A stretch of DNA of 64,000 bases from Bacteroidota bacterium. GTDB lineage: Bacteria > Bacteroidota > Bacteroidia > Bacteroidales > F082. The position numbers and the translations under genes were made by a program. Positions 45,354 to 54,070 of this stretch are shown piece by piece. The notes under the pieces were generated by a model. That model was given only the letters and a program-made list of their open reading frames with translations. It searched no databases and was not told the origin of the DNA. The stretch is taken from positions 744,001-808,000 of the forward strand of contig JAHLLA010000001.1 of NCBI GenBank assembly GCA_020444415.1, read 5' to 3'. Numbering within the stretch: the first letter of the stretch is position 1; the number at the start of each line of letters is the position of its first letter.

Positions 45354-47192
45354 ATGTGCGGTATCGTTGCTTATATTGGACCTAAACAAGCATACCCAAT
45401 ATTATTAAAAGGATTACAAAGACTGGAATACAGGGGGTACGACAGTGCGGGTATCGCGCTTTTAAATGGCGGACTTATCCTCTTTAAAACCAAAGGTAAA
45501 GTAGCTGAACTGGAAGATTACCTGAAGGATAAAAACCTGAAAGGTACCATTGGCATAGCACATACACGTTGGGCTACCCATGGTGAACCCAACCAAACGA
45601 ATGCCCATCCACATTTTTCAAAGTCAAAAAAACTGGCCATTATCCACAATGGTATCATTGAAAATTATGCAGCACTTAAAAAGGAGCTGACAAAAAGAGG
45701 CTATACTTTTGATTCAGATACGGATACCGAAGTGCTTATCAACCTGATTGAAGATATTCAGCAAAATGAAAATGTATCCCTGGAGGAAGCGGTTCGCATT
45801 TCGTTAAACCAGGTGATTGGTGCATACGCCATTGTAGTGTTGTCGCAGGACAACCCGGATATGCTGATTGCCGCCAGAAAAGGAAGCCCATTGGTGATTG
45901 GCGTTGGAGAAGATGATTATTTTATTGCCTCTGATGCCACACCGATTATTGAATACACAAAAAACGTGGTCTACCTGGAAGATGAAGAAGTAGCCGTTGT
46001 AAAAAGGGGTGAGGACCTACAGATCAGAAATATCAAAAACCGAAAAAAAACACCTTACATTCAGGAACTAGAATGGAACCTGAACGAGCTTGAAAAAGGT
46101 GGCTACGAGCACTTTATGCTTAAAGAGATATACGAGCAACCGCGTTCGGTAAAAGATAGCATGAGGGGCCGATTGAATGCACAAAGCGGTATCGTTTCGC
46201 TGGGGGGTATTGTGGATTATGAAGATAAAATGCTCAAAGCACGGCGGATTATTATGATTGCTTGTGGTACTTCGTGGCATGCAGGGCTTGTGGGAGAATA
46301 TTTATTTGAAGACATTGCACGCATACCTGTTGAAGTGGAGTATGCTTCTGAGTTCAGGTATCGAAACCCCATCATCGACGAAAATGATGTGGTCATCGCT
46401 ATTTCGCAATCAGGAGAAACGGCAGATACGCTCGCTGCCATTGAAATGGCCAGGAGTAAAGGTGCAACCATTCTTGGTATTTGTAATGTAGTGGGTTCAT
46501 CCATTGCCCGTGCTACAGACGCAGGAACCTATACCCATGCCGGACCTGAAATTGGCGTAGCATCTACCAAAGCATTTACAGCACAGGTAACGGTTTTAAC
46601 ATTGATGGCGCTCCGCCTGGCCAAATTAAAAGGTACTTTACCCAAATCAAGGTTCATGCAACTTTTAAATGAGCTGGAAGCCTTACCTGAAAAGATCACA
46701 AAAGTGCTCGATGACCATGGGATTACAGAGCGTATTGCAGAAGAATTTAAAGCAGCTTCCAACTTCCTGTATCTCGGAAGAGGGTATAATTTCCCTGTGG
46801 CACTGGAAGGTGCTCTAAAGCTTAAAGAGATATCTTATATTCATGCTGAGGGCTACCCTGCCGCCGAAATGAAACACGGGCCCATTGCCCTGATTGACGA
46901 AAACATGCCGGTAGTTTTTATCGCACCCAACAAGGGTATTTACGAAAAAGTGGTGAGCAACATCCAGGAGGTAAAAGCGCGAAACGGAAAAATTATAGCC
47001 ATTGTAACCGAAGGGGATACAACTGTAAAAGATCTCGCTGATTATATTATTGAAATACCTGAAACGGAAGAGATGCTGGTTCCTATTCTGGCCTCAGTTC
47101 CTTTGCAGAAACTGGCCTATTATATTGCCATCTTGCGTGGCTGTAATGTCGATCAGCCGAGGAATCTTGCCAAATCAGTAACCGTGGAATAA
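45354..47192 (+). CDS. glmS: Glutamine-fructose-6-phosphate aminotransferase (isomerizing)
   Basis: 612 aa, full length. N-terminal class II glutaminase with catalytic C2 (MCGIVAYIG) and HTRWATHGEPN; two SIS sugar-isomerase domains with ACGTSWHAGLV, SQSGETADT, GVASTKAFTAQV and the C-terminal DQPRNLAKSVTVE tail. Makes glucosamine 6-phosphate for peptidoglycan and LPS. Start ATG is fixed by the catalytic cysteine. 12 bp after DUF4270. No glmS ribozyme-like leader could be present because of this short spacing. Confidence 0.97.
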   Translation: MCGIVAYIGPKQAYPILLKGLQRLEYRGYDSAGIALLNGGLILFKTKGKVAELEDYLKDKNLKGTIGIAHTRWATHGEPNQTNAHPHFSKSKKLAIIHNGIIENYAALKKELTKRGYTFDSDTDTEVLINLIEDIQQNENVSLEEAVRISLNQVIGAYAIVVLSQDNPDMLIAARKGSPLVIGVGEDDYFIASDATPIIEYTKNVVYLEDEEVAVVKRGEDLQIRNIKNRKKTPYIQELEWNLNELEKGGYEHFMLKEIYEQPRSVKDSMRGRLNAQSGIVSLGGIVDYEDKMLKARRIIMIACGTSWHAGLVGEYLFEDIARIPVEVEYASEFRYRNPIIDENDVVIAISQSGETADTLAAIEMARSKGATILGICNVVGSSIARATDAGTYTHAGPEIGVASTKAFTAQVTVLTLMALRLAKLKGTLPKSRFMQLLNELEALPEKITKVLDDHGITERIAEEFKAASNFLYLGRGYNFPVALEGALKLKEISYIHAEGYPAAEMKHGPIALIDENMPVVFIAPNKGIYEKVVSNIQEVKARNGKIIAIVTEGDTTVKDLADYIIEIPETEEMLVPILASVPLQKLAYYIAILRGCNVDQPRNLAKSVTVE

Positions 47193-47231
47193 AAAAGGCT
47201 GCCATCACAACAAGGGCAGCCTATATCCTTT
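47191..47231. terminator. Terminator after glmS
   Basis: Stem AGGCTGCC / GGCAGCCT with an 11-nt loop, A6 on the left and a T-rich right flank. Serves glmS and the convergent SOD gene. Confidence 0.8.
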
Positions 47232-47244
47232 TAATAAAGTCTTT

Positions 47245-47820
47245 TTACAGTCTTTTACCAATCGTATTCCAGTCAACTACTTTCCAGAAGTCTTCGATAT
47301 AAGCAGGTCTTAAATTGCGTTTATCAATATAATATGCATGTTCCCAAACATCGCATGTCATAATGGGTTCTTTTCCACTTCGTAATGGATTTCCGGCATT
47401 ACTTTCCTGGACAATTTCCAATTTTCCTGAAGGTGATTTTACCAGCCAGGCCCAACCTGAACCAAATAGTGTAGCTGCTGCTTTACTGAACTGCTCTTTA
47501 AAAGCTTCAAACGAGCCAAAGTCACTTTTGATAGCATTTAATAATGCACCCGTAGGTTCTCCACCGCCATCAGGAGCCATACAATTCCAGTAAAAAGTGT
47601 GATTCCATACCTGGGCACCATTATTGAAAATACCACCATCGGCTTTTTTAACAATTGCTTCCAGTCCTGAGTTTTCAAACTCCGTACCAGTTACTAAACC
47701 ATTCAGGTTTTTTACATATCCTGCGTGATGTTTACCATAATGGTATTCAAGTGTTTCTTTTGAAATTTGAGGTTCCAACGCGTTTAAGTCATAGGGTAAA
47801 GCAGGTAATTCGTATGCCAT
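47245..47820 (-). CDS. sodB: Superoxide dismutase, Fe-type signature
   Basis: 191 aa. Metal ligands H27, H74, D157, H161 (YHYGKHH, WNHTFYW, DVWEHAY). The outer-sphere glutamine is Q70 in NNGAQVWNHTFYWNC with Ala at 142 (SNAGNP), the classical Fe-SOD arrangement, unlike the Mn-type enzyme at 3.8 kb. Dismutates superoxide in the cytosol. Monocistronic with its own promoter box. Confidence 0.95.
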   Translation of the reverse strand: MAYELPALPYDLNALEPQISKETLEYHYGKHHAGYVKNLNGLVTGTEFENSGLEAIVKKADGGIFNNGAQVWNHTFYWNCMAPDGGGEPTGALLNAIKSDFGSFEAFKEQFSKAAATLFGSGWAWLVKSPSGKLEIVQESNAGNPLRSGKEPIMTCDVWEHAYYIDKRNLRPAYIEDFWKVVDWNTIGKRL

Positions 47821-47863
47821 AATATTTAAATTTAATGTGATTTATTTAGATGAATTCTAAATA

Positions 47864-47871
47864 CAAAAATA
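47864..47871 (-). promoter_or_regulatory. -7 box of the Fe-type SOD gene
   Basis: TATTTTTG on the minus strand, 43 bp before the ATG, with a CAA (TTG on the minus strand) 17 bp further up. Confidence 0.5.
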
Positions 47872-47910
47872 TAAAAAGTTTTCCTTCCAAATTTTTCTGA
47901 TCCTGATTAA

Positions 47911-49524
47911 TTAATTATTCAATTCATACACGGCTCTTTTAAAGGTCGTATCAATTTTATGATAAATAGGGTAAAATCCTTTTTCATCCAGTATGTTCCT
48001 TCCGACGAATGCTTTGAATAGAATTTTCACCTTATCTTTTGAAACACGGATTTCCTCCTGGGTCGCTTCAATACCTTTGTCTTCAGCATAAGCAACCAGG
48101 TCTGCATATTCACTGTTCGACATTTCATAACCTCCTTCAAAAACTTTCGCATTATCGTATTTTGCTAATTCGGCCCTATTCGCATCTGTATAATCAAAAG
48201 CAAATTGAAAGATGAGCCCTTTATTGGCAAGTAAATTATAGTAGGTGTGGACCGAGTCTGTGATCATCGGGATAAAAATATCAGGCATGATACCGCCACC
48301 GCCATACACAATCTTTCCTCCCGGTGTTACATATTTCAATGAATCAGCAAATTTGATACTATCAGCGCTTTGTAATTCGCCATTGAACAGCCGATGGAAT
48401 TGTTCTCCATAATATTCGTCAAATCCCTCTTCGTACGGGCGCTGGATACAACGGCCCGTTGGTGTGTGATACCTGGCAACCGTTAACCTCAGTGCTGATC
48501 CGTCAGGCAGGTTCATTTGTTCCTGCACCAGCCCTTTACCAAACGACCGCCTTCCAATGATGGTCCCCATATCATTGTCTTGTATAGCACCCGCTACAAT
48601 TTCACTGGCAGAAGCAGAACCCCCGTCAATTAAAATGATTACTTCCATATCTTGCAGGTTGCCTCTGTCAGTGGCAAAAGCGAAGTTTTTCGATCTGCTT
48701 TTTCCTTCGGTATACACGATGAGTTTCCCGGATGGCAGGAATTCATCGGCAATGCTGATCGCAGCATTTAAATAGCCTCCCGGGTTGCCCCTCAGGTCGA
48801 GGATTAACTTTGTCATACCCTCACCTATCAATTCCTTAACTGCCTTTTTAAACTCCTTTTCAGTGGTTGCTGAGAAATTTCGCAACTTAACATAACCAAT
48901 TTTATCATTTACCATATAAGCTACATCGAGGCTGTAGGTCGGGATTACATCGCGGGTGATGGTAAAATCAATGAGTTTGGGCACCCCCCTCCTGAAAATG
49001 GAAACTTTTACTTTGGTGCCTTTTTCGCCTTTCAATTTCCTGATGGCGTCATTATTTGTAATACCGGTTCCGGCCACAAGTGTATCTTCAATTTTTACGA
49101 TCCTGTCGCCCGCCATCAGTCCCACTTTTTCAGAAGGCCCACCAGGTATCGGACTGATCACGGTGATGGTATCTTTTTCAATGCGAAACGAAATACCGAT
49201 TCCTTCAAAACTACCCAGCAGGTCATCATTTACCGCGTGGAATTCTTCCACGGTAATATACTGCGAATGCGGATCCAGTTCTTTCAGCATTTCTTTGATC
49301 GCCGTAGTTTCCAGGTCGGTTGGTTTTACAGTATCCACATAATTATATTCGATGTAATCAATAATATCATCCACTTTTCCGTAGTTTGAATTATTATTTG
49401 GAGATATGATGTGGTGCACAGGATTGTTCCGGTTTAAAAGAGAACCCAGCAATATGCCTGCGACAAGCACTATTGAAAAAGCGATGGGTAGATATATAAA
49501 ATATTGACGATTCGATCGATTCAT
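47911..49524 (-). CDS. S41 family C-terminal processing peptidase
   Basis: 537 aa. N-terminal membrane anchor (YFIYLPIAFSIVLVAGILLG), a helical region with LKELDPHSQYIT, a PDZ domain (about 90-175; FEGIGISF, GPSEKVGLMAGDRIV), and the protease core with catalytic Ser in GGSASASEIVAGAIQD and Lys in GRRSFGKGLVQ. Periplasmic; CTPs trim or degrade envelope proteins from the C-terminus. The long C-terminal extension beyond ~430 is common in Bacteroidota. Confidence 0.93.
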   Translation of the reverse strand: MNRSNRQYFIYLPIAFSIVLVAGILLGSLLNRNNPVHHIISPNNNSNYGKVDDIIDYIEYNYVDTVKPTDLETTAIKEMLKELDPHSQYITVEEFHAVNDDLLGSFEGIGISFRIEKDTITVISPIPGGPSEKVGLMAGDRIVKIEDTLVAGTGITNNDAIRKLKGEKGTKVKVSIFRRGVPKLIDFTITRDVIPTYSLDVAYMVNDKIGYVKLRNFSATTEKEFKKAVKELIGEGMTKLILDLRGNPGGYLNAAISIADEFLPSGKLIVYTEGKSRSKNFAFATDRGNLQDMEVIILIDGGSASASEIVAGAIQDNDMGTIIGRRSFGKGLVQEQMNLPDGSALRLTVARYHTPTGRCIQRPYEEGFDEYYGEQFHRLFNGELQSADSIKFADSLKYVTPGGKIVYGGGGIMPDIFIPMITDSVHTYYNLLANKGLIFQFAFDYTDANRAELAKYDNAKVFEGGYEMSNSEYADLVAYAEDKGIEATQEEIRVSKDKVKILFKAFVGRNILDEKGFYPIYHKIDTTFKRAVYELNN

Positions 49525-49848
49525 GCGATAAATGTTTAGCCGGTAAAATTATAAAAAAAGCTTTGCTGAAGTGTTAAAGAAAACAAATCACAATTTATCT
49601 CAGTTAACATAAGCTGGAAGCAAGGCTATAAGAATGTGATGAAGGAATATTAATTTTATACACCGTTAATAATTTTGTTTTTAAACGAAATTAATACAAC
49701 AAAAAACTACCGAAAATAACTGATATATTTAGGTGTTACTCTCTGATATGTGCAGAGTTTCTGCAAATCAGATCAATTCCCAAAGTATTTCGTTTGTGTA
49801 AATGTTGTAAACGAAGTTTTTCAACACGGATCTTATTACCCTAAAATA
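49525..49848. other. Intergenic region upstream of the S41 protease gene
   Basis: About 320 bp of A/T-rich sequence. I see no gene, no clear TAnnTTTG box on the protease strand and no repeat. Confidence 0.4.
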
Positions 49849-49872
49849 CAAAAAGGCACCTAAAGTGCCTTC
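49849..49872 (-). terminator. Terminator of tRNA-Leu
   Basis: On the minus strand AAGGCAC / GTGCCTT with a 5-nt loop followed by a T5 run, starting just after the tRNA 3' end. Confidence 0.85.
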
Positions 49873-49876
49873 TTTG

Positions 49877-49960
49877 TACCTGAGGCCGGGATCGAACCGG
49901 CACGAGAATTACCTCACTGGTTTTTGAGACCAGCGCGTCTACCAATTCCGCCACTCAGGC
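49877..49960 (-). tRNA. tRNA-Leu (CAA)
   Basis: An 84-nt class II tRNA: acceptor GCCTGAG with CTCAGGT (first pair G-U), D arm TGGCGGAATTGGTAGACG, anticodon stem CTGGT/ACCAG with loop CTCAAAA (anticodon CAA), variable arm GAGGTAATTCTC, T loop GGTTCGATCCC, discriminator A as in leucine tRNAs. CCA not encoded. Confidence 0.95.
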
Positions 49961-50020
49961 TTCATAGCCACATTCGGAATCCTTTCTTTCTTCAATACCT
50001 TGCAGCTTATTACATCTGCT

Positions 50021-50065
50021 CGTCTACCACCTGCCTGTCGGCAGGCAGGATTCCGCCACTCAGGC
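50021..50065 (-). pseudogene. Broken copy of the tRNA-Leu 5' region, interrupted by a palindrome
   Basis: Reading the minus strand, GCCTGAGTGGCGGAAT equals the first 16 nt of the neighbouring tRNA-Leu, then a 20-nt foreign palindrome, then TGGTAGACG, which continues the tRNA exactly. After that the match ends. So it is a 25-nt tRNA fragment with a clean insertion in the D arm. Confidence 0.9.
50030..50049. repeat. 20-bp palindrome inserted in the tRNA fragment
   Basis: CCTGCCTGTCGGCAGGCAGG, two 9-nt arms that are near-perfect complements around two central bases. It shares CCTGCCTGTC with the element at 32753-32762. No target-site duplication is evident beyond a possible single T. Confidence 0.85.
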
Positions 50066-50087
50066 TAGCCATTTTTAAAACGGTTTG

Positions 50088-50095
50088 CAAAGGTA
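50088..50095 (-). promoter_or_regulatory. -7 box upstream of the tRNA-Leu fragment and tRNA-Leu
   Basis: TACCTTTG on the minus strand, 22 bp before the broken copy. It would transcribe the fragment and then the intact tRNA as one precursor. Confidence 0.5.
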
Positions 50096-50191
50096 AAAAT
50101 ATTCTACAAATACTTTATAGTAAATTTATTACAATCATTAAAAAATGCAGCGCTGATTTGATAAAAATTTGTAAAACAAAATAATAATACC

Positions 50192-50199
50192 TACTTTTG
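50192..50199 (+). promoter_or_regulatory. -7 box of DUF177-rpmF
   Basis: TACTTTTG, 24 bp before the ATG of the DUF177 gene. Confidence 0.6.
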
Positions 50200-50223
50200 C
50201 CGCCCGATTTTGAATAGGTGAAG

Positions 50224-50721
50224 ATGGAAACAGCGTATGCAATACCGTTTAAAGGATTAGGAGTCGGACAGCATCATTTCACATTTGAAATAGATGCAAC
50301 GTTCTTTGAGAAATTTGATTTTCAAGACATTAAAAGTGGTTCAGCAAAGGTTTTACTTGATTTAACCAGAGAATCCGCTTTGATGGATATGCATTTCAAC
50401 ATCAAAGGTACATTTGAAGTTACCTGCGACAGATGCCTCGGCAATTATATGCAACCTATTGAAGGCGAATTCAGGCTGATCGTAAAATTTGGCGATGATT
50501 ATGAAGAAGAGTCGGATGAAGTGGTGATTATACCCAAAACCGAAAGCCGCATTGATCTGAGCCAGTACATTTACGAATATGTGAATTTACTGCTCCCCAT
50601 ACAACGGAAACACCCAAACATTGAGGACTGTGATCCTGAAATGATCGAGAAAATCAACAAACACTCAAAACCTGAAGTGGACCCCAGGTGGGAAAAGTTA
50701 AAGAATATAAAACTGAAATAA
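50224..50721 (+). CDS. DUF177 (YceD) family protein
   Basis: 165 aa. The YceD pattern is present: CDRCLGNY (about 71-78) after F.V...L, then the acidic PIEGEFRLIVKFGDDYEEESDEV and IDLSQYIYEYVNLLLPI, and the C-terminal DPRWEKLKNIK. YceD proteins are linked to 23S rRNA metabolism and are almost always encoded next to rpmF, as here (18 bp). A GTG two codons upstream is possible; ATG preferred. Confidence 0.9.
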   Translation: METAYAIPFKGLGVGQHHFTFEIDATFFEKFDFQDIKSGSAKVLLDLTRESALMDMHFNIKGTFEVTCDRCLGNYMQPIEGEFRLIVKFGDDYEEESDEVVIIPKTESRIDLSQYIYEYVNLLLPIQRKHPNIEDCDPEMIEKINKHSKPEVDPRWEKLKNIKLK

Positions 50722-50739
50722 CGATAAAGAAATAAAAAA

Positions 50740-50931
50740 ATGGCACATCCAAAAAGAAAAATTTCTAAAACGAGAAGAGATAAAAGAAGAACGCATTACA
50801 AAGCGGAAGCTCCTCAATTAGCTACTTGTCCTACAACAGGTACGGTTCATGTATATCATCGTGCTTACTATGTGGATGGCGACCTTTACTACAAAGGCAA
50901 AATAGTGATGGAAAACGCGAAAGCTGAGTAA
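50740..50931 (+). CDS. rpmF: 50S ribosomal protein L32
   Basis: 63 aa. [23 protein letters not shown] is the L32 N-terminus, split here by this note's length limit. Only one Cys (ATCPTTG) remains of the four that bind zinc in other L32 forms, so this is a zinc-independent variant. Ends in a terminator; plsX does not follow. Confidence 0.96.
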   Translation: MAHPKRKISKTRRDKRRTHYKAEAPQLATCPTTGTVHVYHRAYYVDGDLYYKGKIVMENAKAE

Positions 50932-50979
50932 ATACACTCCAAAATCCGTTTTAAGAAACAATTTCATAAAAAGTTAATG

Positions 50980-51013
50980 AAACCCTTATTCAATTCCGGA
51001 TAAGGGTTTTTTA
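50980..51013 (+). terminator. Terminator after rpmF
   Basis: Stem AACCCTTAT / ATAAGGGTT, loop of about ten, then a T run. It separates rpmF from fabH, which has its own promoter box. Confidence 0.85.
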
Positions 51014-51067
51014 GTTTCTGCCCTATTCTCAAAAGCCTATTTATACCCGTCTGCTATTTAAAATTGT

Positions 51068-51075
51068 TAATTTTG
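51068..51075 (+). promoter_or_regulatory. -7 box of fabH
   Basis: TAATTTTG, 28 bp before the fabH ATG. Confidence 0.55.
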
Positions 51076-51103
51076 CATCCAATTATTCATTAATCGATTT
51101 AAT

Positions 51104-52102
51104 ATGACACAGGTTCGAGCCGCAATAACAGGTATCCATGGATGGGTTCCGGACTATATACTTACCAATGCTGAGCTGGAAAAAATGGTCGACACCACCG
51201 ATGAGTGGATCATGACCCGCACCGGAATCAGAGAAAGACATATTTTAAAAGGTGAAGGACTAGGATCGTCTGATATTGGTGCTGAAGCAGTTAAAGGCTT
51301 ACTCAAAAAAACAAATACCGCACCTGATGATATTGATTTGCTGATCATGGCAACTGTTACCCCTGATATGTTATTTCCGGCTTCCTCAAATATTGTTTGC
51401 GATAAAGTGGGTATTAAAAATGCCTGGAGTTTTGATATGAATGCCGCCTGTTCAGGCTTTCTTTTCGCTTTAAACACAGCCGCTAAATTTGTTGAATCAG
51501 GCCAATATAAAAAAGTTATTGTAGTGGGTGCCGATAAAATGTCAGCCATTACGGATTATACCGATCGGACTACCTGTGTGCTATTTGGAGATGCCGGTGG
51601 CGCTGTCCTGTTAGAGCCTAATACAGATGGTTACGGTATTATTGACAGTCAAAATTACACGGATGGTTCAGGTCGAATTTACCTGTACCAGACAGCAGGC
51701 GGATCGGTAAAGCCACCTACACACGAAACCATTGATGCCCGTGAACATTACATCCACCAGGAAGGCCAACAGGTTTTTAAATTTGCTGTAAAAGGTATGG
51801 CTGATGTTTCTGTGGAAATGATGGAGCGTAATAACCTTACCAGCGATGATATCGCTTACCTTATACCACACCAGGCCAACCTTCGTATTATTGATGCCAC
51901 TGCTAGGAGAATGGGTCTCGATCCTGAAAAAGTAACCATTAATATTGAACGCTACGGAAATACCACCAATGGCACCATCCCAATGTGCATGCACGAATGG
52001 GAACACAAGATTAAAAAAGGTGACAATATCATATTGGCGGCTTTTGGTGGTGGCTTTACATGGGGTGCCATGTACATTAAATGGGCTTACGATCCCAAAT
52101 AG
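51104..52102 (+). CDS. fabH: Beta-ketoacyl-ACP synthase III
   Basis: 332 aa. Thiolase-fold condensing enzyme with the Cys-His-Asn triad: C116 in DMNAACSGF, His in LIPHQANLRI, Asn in YGNTTNGTIP. N-terminal DEWIMTRTGIRERHI is the FabH acyl-CoA/ACP-binding signature. Starts fatty acid synthesis by condensing acetyl- or branched acyl-CoA with malonyl-ACP. Close to rpmF but separated by a terminator. Confidence 0.95.
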   Translation: MTQVRAAITGIHGWVPDYILTNAELEKMVDTTDEWIMTRTGIRERHILKGEGLGSSDIGAEAVKGLLKKTNTAPDDIDLLIMATVTPDMLFPASSNIVCDKVGIKNAWSFDMNAACSGFLFALNTAAKFVESGQYKKVIVVGADKMSAITDYTDRTTCVLFGDAGGAVLLEPNTDGYGIIDSQNYTDGSGRIYLYQTAGGSVKPPTHETIDAREHYIHQEGQQVFKFAVKGMADVSVEMMERNNLTSDDIAYLIPHQANLRIIDATARRMGLDPEKVTINIERYGNTTNGTIPMCMHEWEHKIKKGDNIILAAFGGGFTWGAMYIKWAYDPK

Positions 52103-52116
52103 AAATTAAATGATAT

Positions 52117-52142
52117 AAAAAAGCGGCTTTCGCCGCTTTTTT
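52117..52142. terminator. Bidirectional terminator between fabH and hsp20
   Basis: AAAAAAGCGGC, loop TTTC, GCCGCTTTTTT: a near-perfect symmetric hairpin with A and T runs, usable from both sides. Confidence 0.9.
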
Positions 52143-52145
52143 AAT

Positions 52146-52577
52146 TTAAGCAATCTTAATTTCTTTCGATTTCGGAATAACCTCATCTTTTTTAGGCAAC
52201 ACCAGTTTCAAAACGCCATCATTATATTTGGCATCAATTTTCTCCTGATTGATCGATTCAGGCAAAGTGAATGACCTGCTGAACGAATGATAGCTGAATT
52301 CCTTACGGGTGAAATTCTTATCCTTTTCTTCTTTCTCTTCCTTTTTCTCAGTAGAAACCGTCAGCACATTGCGGTCAATGTTTACTTTAAAATCGTTTTT
52401 CTTCAATCCCGGTGCGGCCAGTTCAAGTTCAAATTCTTTATCTGTTTCGTTAATATTTACTGCCGGAACTGTCGCACCTCTTGATGCCACGGCAGGCAAA
52501 TTAAATAAATCGTTGTTGAAAAAGTCTTCCCATACTGAAGGGAAGCCCCAATCATCATTTCTTTTAATAAGTTTCAT
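52146..52577 (-). CDS. Hsp20/alpha-crystallin small heat-shock protein
   Basis: 143 aa. Alpha-crystallin domain from about 38 to 130: VPAVNINETDKEFELELAAPGLKKNDF (split), the conserved A.PGL, and GVL.L.LPK near the end, with the C-terminal IPKSKEIKIA carrying the I-x-I type contact. N-terminal WEDFFNND is usual for Bacteroidota Hsp20. ATP-independent holdase in the cytosol. Confidence 0.94.
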   Translation of the reverse strand: MKLIKRNDDWGFPSVWEDFFNNDLFNLPAVASRGATVPAVNINETDKEFELELAAPGLKKNDFKVNIDRNVLTVSTEKKEEKEEKDKNFTRKEFSYHSFSRSFTLPESINQEKIDAKYNDGVLKLVLPKKDEVIPKSKEIKIA

Positions 52578-52734
52578 GGTAAAACCCTCCTTTAATTTAA
52601 GTTAAACAATTCGTTTTTATTACTTTACAAAATAAGCGATCAAAATAAATACCAAATGGATTTTCAGAAATTTTGGCAGATTTTCACCCACATTTTGAAG
52701 TTGAAAATGAAAAAATGTCGCTTAGGATTGTAAT

Positions 52735-53592
52735 TTATTGCAGAGACCTCGATACCCAAATATGGTTTTCAAGCATCATAACTTCCTTAAAGCCTAATTC
52801 GACCAGGTGTTTCACTGCCTCATCAAATAAGTTATTGATCTCATCCGGGTGATGGGCATCGGAGCTGATGATGACAGGAATATTTAATTCGTGTACCTTT
52901 TTTAAGGTCTGGTGATCGGGAAAAAAGCTGTCACTCGTTTTTTTATACATGCCGCGGGTATTCACTTCAACGATCAGGTTTTTTCGCCTGATGAGTTCCA
53001 GCGTTTCATCTACAAGATTACGATACCATTTTTCATGTTCCGAAAAAAACCTTCTCCGGTTATGCATTTTTATTTTGTCGACATGGCCTACAATTTCAAA
53101 TTTCTGGCTTTCGATCATTTGGTTGGTTTGCTGGTAGAAGGTTTGCACTGCTTTACGAATATCTCCCCCGAAAAACTGCTGTAAGCCTTCGTCATAAATT
53201 TTGTAATCGGGTCCATCGGTAAACCACAATTCATCTGTTCCGTCAGGTTTTACGAGATGAACTGAACCAATCAGGTAATCCACTCTAACTCTGCCTCTCC
53301 AGTAATCGAAATTTTCTGAAACACCTGGAATATAATCCATTTCCAGCGCTCTGTAAATTTCGATCTGACCGGTAAACTGTTCTCTTAACTTATCAACAGC
53401 AGCAATATAGTCATCTACTTTTTCTTCTTTAAGTGAAAATGGATTCGAAAATGGCAACGGCGAATGCTCTGAGAAACCAAGCTGGGAGAAGCCCAAATCA
53501 ATGGCTTTTTCTACATACTTCCTAGGTGTTTCTTTCCCATCTGAGAATTTGGTATGCTGATGCAGGTTATATTTGATCTCTTTGCCTTTCAT
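52735..53592 (-). CDS. PHP-domain histidinol-phosphatase
   Basis: 285 aa. PHP metal motifs: NLHQHTKFSDG (H11, H13), LGFSEHSPLPF, EMDYIPG, GSVHLV, GHVDKI, EVNTRGMYKK and SSDAHHPDEI. This is the HisK/HisJ-type monofunctional phosphatase that converts histidinol phosphate to histidinol. No his genes nearby, so a different small phosphate substrate is possible. Its start overlaps folA by 26 bp. Confidence 0.85.
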   Translation of the reverse strand: MKGKEIKYNLHQHTKFSDGKETPRKYVEKAIDLGFSQLGFSEHSPLPFSNPFSLKEEKVDDYIAAVDKLREQFTGQIEIYRALEMDYIPGVSENFDYWRGRVRVDYLIGSVHLVKPDGTDELWFTDGPDYKIYDEGLQQFFGGDIRKAVQTFYQQTNQMIESQKFEIVGHVDKIKMHNRRRFFSEHEKWYRNLVDETLELIRRKNLIVEVNTRGMYKKTSDSFFPDHQTLKKVHELNIPVIISSDAHHPDEINNLFDEAVKHLVELGFKEVMMLENHIWVSRSLQ

Positions 53593-54070
53593 AAACTATA
53601 AAATCGTAGTCGTATGGATTGTTTTCATCTGCTTTCCTGCGGTCGATGGAAACCTCTTCCCAGGTATTCATATCCAATTCAGGGTAGAAGGTGTCTCCAT
53701 CAACCTCAGCATGGACCCGCGTAAGATAAATCCTGTCAGTTACCGGCATGGCCAGTTTGTAAATCTCTTCACCTCCCACGACGTACAATTCCTTTTCTCC
53801 TGATTTACGTGCGATATCGATGGCCTCTTCCAATTCGTTTACTACCATACCGTCAGAAATTTGATAGTCAGGATTACGAGTCAAAACGATATTGACTCTT
53901 CCGGGAAGGGCTTTTCCTTCAACTTCATAATTTCGTCTTCCGGTTAGAATGTGATGACGCCAGGTTTTATTTTTAAAATAGGCCATATCCGTCGGCATAT
54001 GCCAGGGCAGGCCATTGTCTTTTCCAATGACATTGTTCAGCGAAGCAGCTACTATTTGGGAAATGATCAT
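53567..54070 (-). CDS. folA: Dihydrofolate reductase
   Basis: 167 aa. NNVIGKDNGLPWHMPTDMAYFK with the catalytic Asp/Met loop, HHILTGRRNYE for NADPH phosphate, ELYVVGGEEIYKLAMP, and DRIYLTRV. Regenerates tetrahydrofolate. Starts immediately after the U32 gene stop (TAAATG) and overlaps the PHP gene, so the three are translationally coupled. Confidence 0.95.
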   Translation of the reverse strand: MIISQIVAASLNNVIGKDNGLPWHMPTDMAYFKNKTWRHHILTGRRNYEVEGKALPGRVNIVLTRNPDYQISDGMVVNELEEAIDIARKSGEKELYVVGGEEIYKLAMPVTDRIYLTRVHAEVDGDTFYPELDMNTWEEVSIDRRKADENNPYDYDFIVYERQRDQI

